Shown here: positions 14,240 to 14,877 of the stretch, piece after piece
How positions within the stretch are numbered: position 1 is the stretch's first letter
Layout: every line of letters starts with the position of its first letter
Origin: Chloroflexota bacterium
GTDB taxonomy: Bacteria > Chloroflexota > Chloroflexia > Thermomicrobiales > UBA6265
Assembly: GCA_023389575.1 (NCBI GenBank)
Contig: JAEWEG010000042.1
Location: 1-14,877 of the forward strand
Direction: 5' to 3'
DNA length: 14,877 nt
Position numbers and translations under genes: made by a program
The notes under the pieces: generated by a model
Told to the model about the DNA's origin: nothing
The model's input: the letters and a program-made list of their open reading frames with translations, nothing else
The model's database searches: none

Positions 14240-14877
14240 CTACGCCTGGGTGCCAACCTTCGGCCCACCATAGGCCTCGTCCAGCACTTCCACGATGTGC
14301 CTCACCGGCATGTCGACGTCATTTCGCCGCAGCGAGGTCCTCAACTGCATGTGGCATCCCGGGTTTGCGGTCACCACGCAGTCGGCGCAGGTGTCCCGGA
14401 TGTGCTCGGCCTTGCGATCGCCGAGGTCGTCGGCCATCTCCTTGCGGGTGATGTTGTAGATACCGGCGCTCCCACAGCAGAGCGACGATTCCTTCATCTC
14501 CACGAGTTCCAGGCCCGGCACCTGGGACAGCAGCTTGCGAGGCTGCGCCGTGATCCGCTGGGCGTGGGCCAGGTGACACGGTTCCTGATAGGTGAAGGTG
14601 CCGCGCACCTCATGGGTCGGCGGGGCGAGCTCGCGGGTCGCCAGGTACTCGGACACGTCCATCACCCGGCCGGAGAACGCCTTCGCCCGGTCGGCGTACT
14701 GATCGTCGTCCTTCAGCAGGAAGCCGTATTCCTTCAACGCCGCGCCACAACCCGCCGCCGTCACGATGATCGGGCTCGAACCGTCCCCCTCGAACGCCTC
14801 GATGTTGGTTCGGGCCAGCGTCCGGGCCTCGTCCATCATCCCCGAGTGAACGTGCAACGCCCCGCAGCACTGCTGTC
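14240..14877 (-). CDS. glcF: Glycolate oxidase iron-sulfur subunit GlcF, C-terminal part
   Basis: This is the C-terminal 212 residues of a protein whose 5' end lies beyond the right edge; the frame stays open through position 14877. It carries the cysteine-rich (CCG) half of GlcF-type subunits. The first motif is QQCCGALHVHSG at the edge. YQEPCHLAHAQR, SSLCCGSAGIYNI and NPGCHMQL follow. This succession is typical of GlcF, which passes electrons from the FAD subunits that oxidise glycolate to glyoxylate at the inner side of the membrane. The N-terminal part, with two 4Fe-4S ferredoxin motifs, would be outside the window. Related heterodisulfide-reductase or lactate-utilisation (LutA) proteins share CCG motifs, but the CCGALH and CCGSAGIYN forms favour GlcF. 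Upstream genes such as glcD/glcE would be expected further right. It ends with TAG and converges on the histidine kinase gene. Confidence 0.88.
   Translation of the reverse strand, partial: QQCCGALHVHSGMMDEARTLARTNIEAFEGDGSSPIIVTAAGCGAALKEYGFLLKDDDQYADRAKAFSGRVMDVSEYLATRELAPPTHEVRGTFTYQEPCHLAHAQRITAQPRKLLSQVPGLELVEMKESSLCCGSAGIYNITRKEMADDLGDRKAEHIRDTCADCVVTANPGCHMQLRTSLRRNDVDMPVRHIVEVLDEAYGGPKVGTQA

Overview
The window is a GC-rich bacterial chromosome segment densely packed with genes on both strands. The gene complement is IolD, YfhO-type and UPF0104-type envelope proteins, an S9 peptidase, a GAF/HisKA_2 kinase and GlcF. Together with the GC bias and the frequent GTG/TTG starts, it resembles Chloroflexota of the Thermomicrobia type. 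That placement comes from gene content and general sequence character only; no rRNA or other phylogenetic marker is present. I see no insertion sequence, phage gene, CRISPR array or origin. No gap between genes exceeds 300 bases; the longest is 188 bases (9951-10138).

Layout from left to right. (1) Plus strand, 1-3962: the 3' end of iolD (myo-inositol catabolism), a PAP2_3/Aur1-like membrane phosphatase or phosphotransferase, and a large YfhO-family multi-pass membrane protein. (2) Minus strand, 4023-5308: a small cupin, and upstream of it signal peptidase I (lepB). (3) 5388-5558, minus strand: a free-standing tRNA-Asp(GUC) unit with its own sigma70-type promoter, an encoded CCA end and an intrinsic terminator. 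(4) Minus strand, 9950 down to 5594: a run of four genes. These are a large double-anchored glycoside-hydrolase-like protein, a UPF0104/LPG-synthase-type flippase-like membrane protein, a 71-residue single-span membrane protein and a MoxR-family AAA+ ATPase. (5) Plus strand, 10139-14200: an S9 prolyl-oligopeptidase-family peptidase followed 18 bases later by a soluble two-GAF sensor histidine kinase. (6) Minus strand, 14240 to the right edge: the 3' part of glcF, the iron-sulfur subunit of glycolate oxidase.

How the genes may work together. Much of the window concerns the cell envelope: PAP2_3, YfhO, LepB, the flippase-like protein, the membrane-anchored GH-like protein and MoxR. A theme of lipid-linked or glycan handling at the membrane is a reasonable inference, but no substrate can be read from the sequence.

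The most striking observation is the 606-residue GH-like protein. It keeps the sequence surroundings of both family catalytic glutamates (a W-D-x-P-N strand and a W-x-T-x-F-G-W strand), yet has Gln and Ser where the two Glu residues are expected. It therefore looks like a membrane-tethered pseudoglycosidase. Its association with a flippase-like protein, a tiny membrane protein and a MoxR ATPase that lacks its usual DUF58/VWA partners is the best candidate here for something not yet described.
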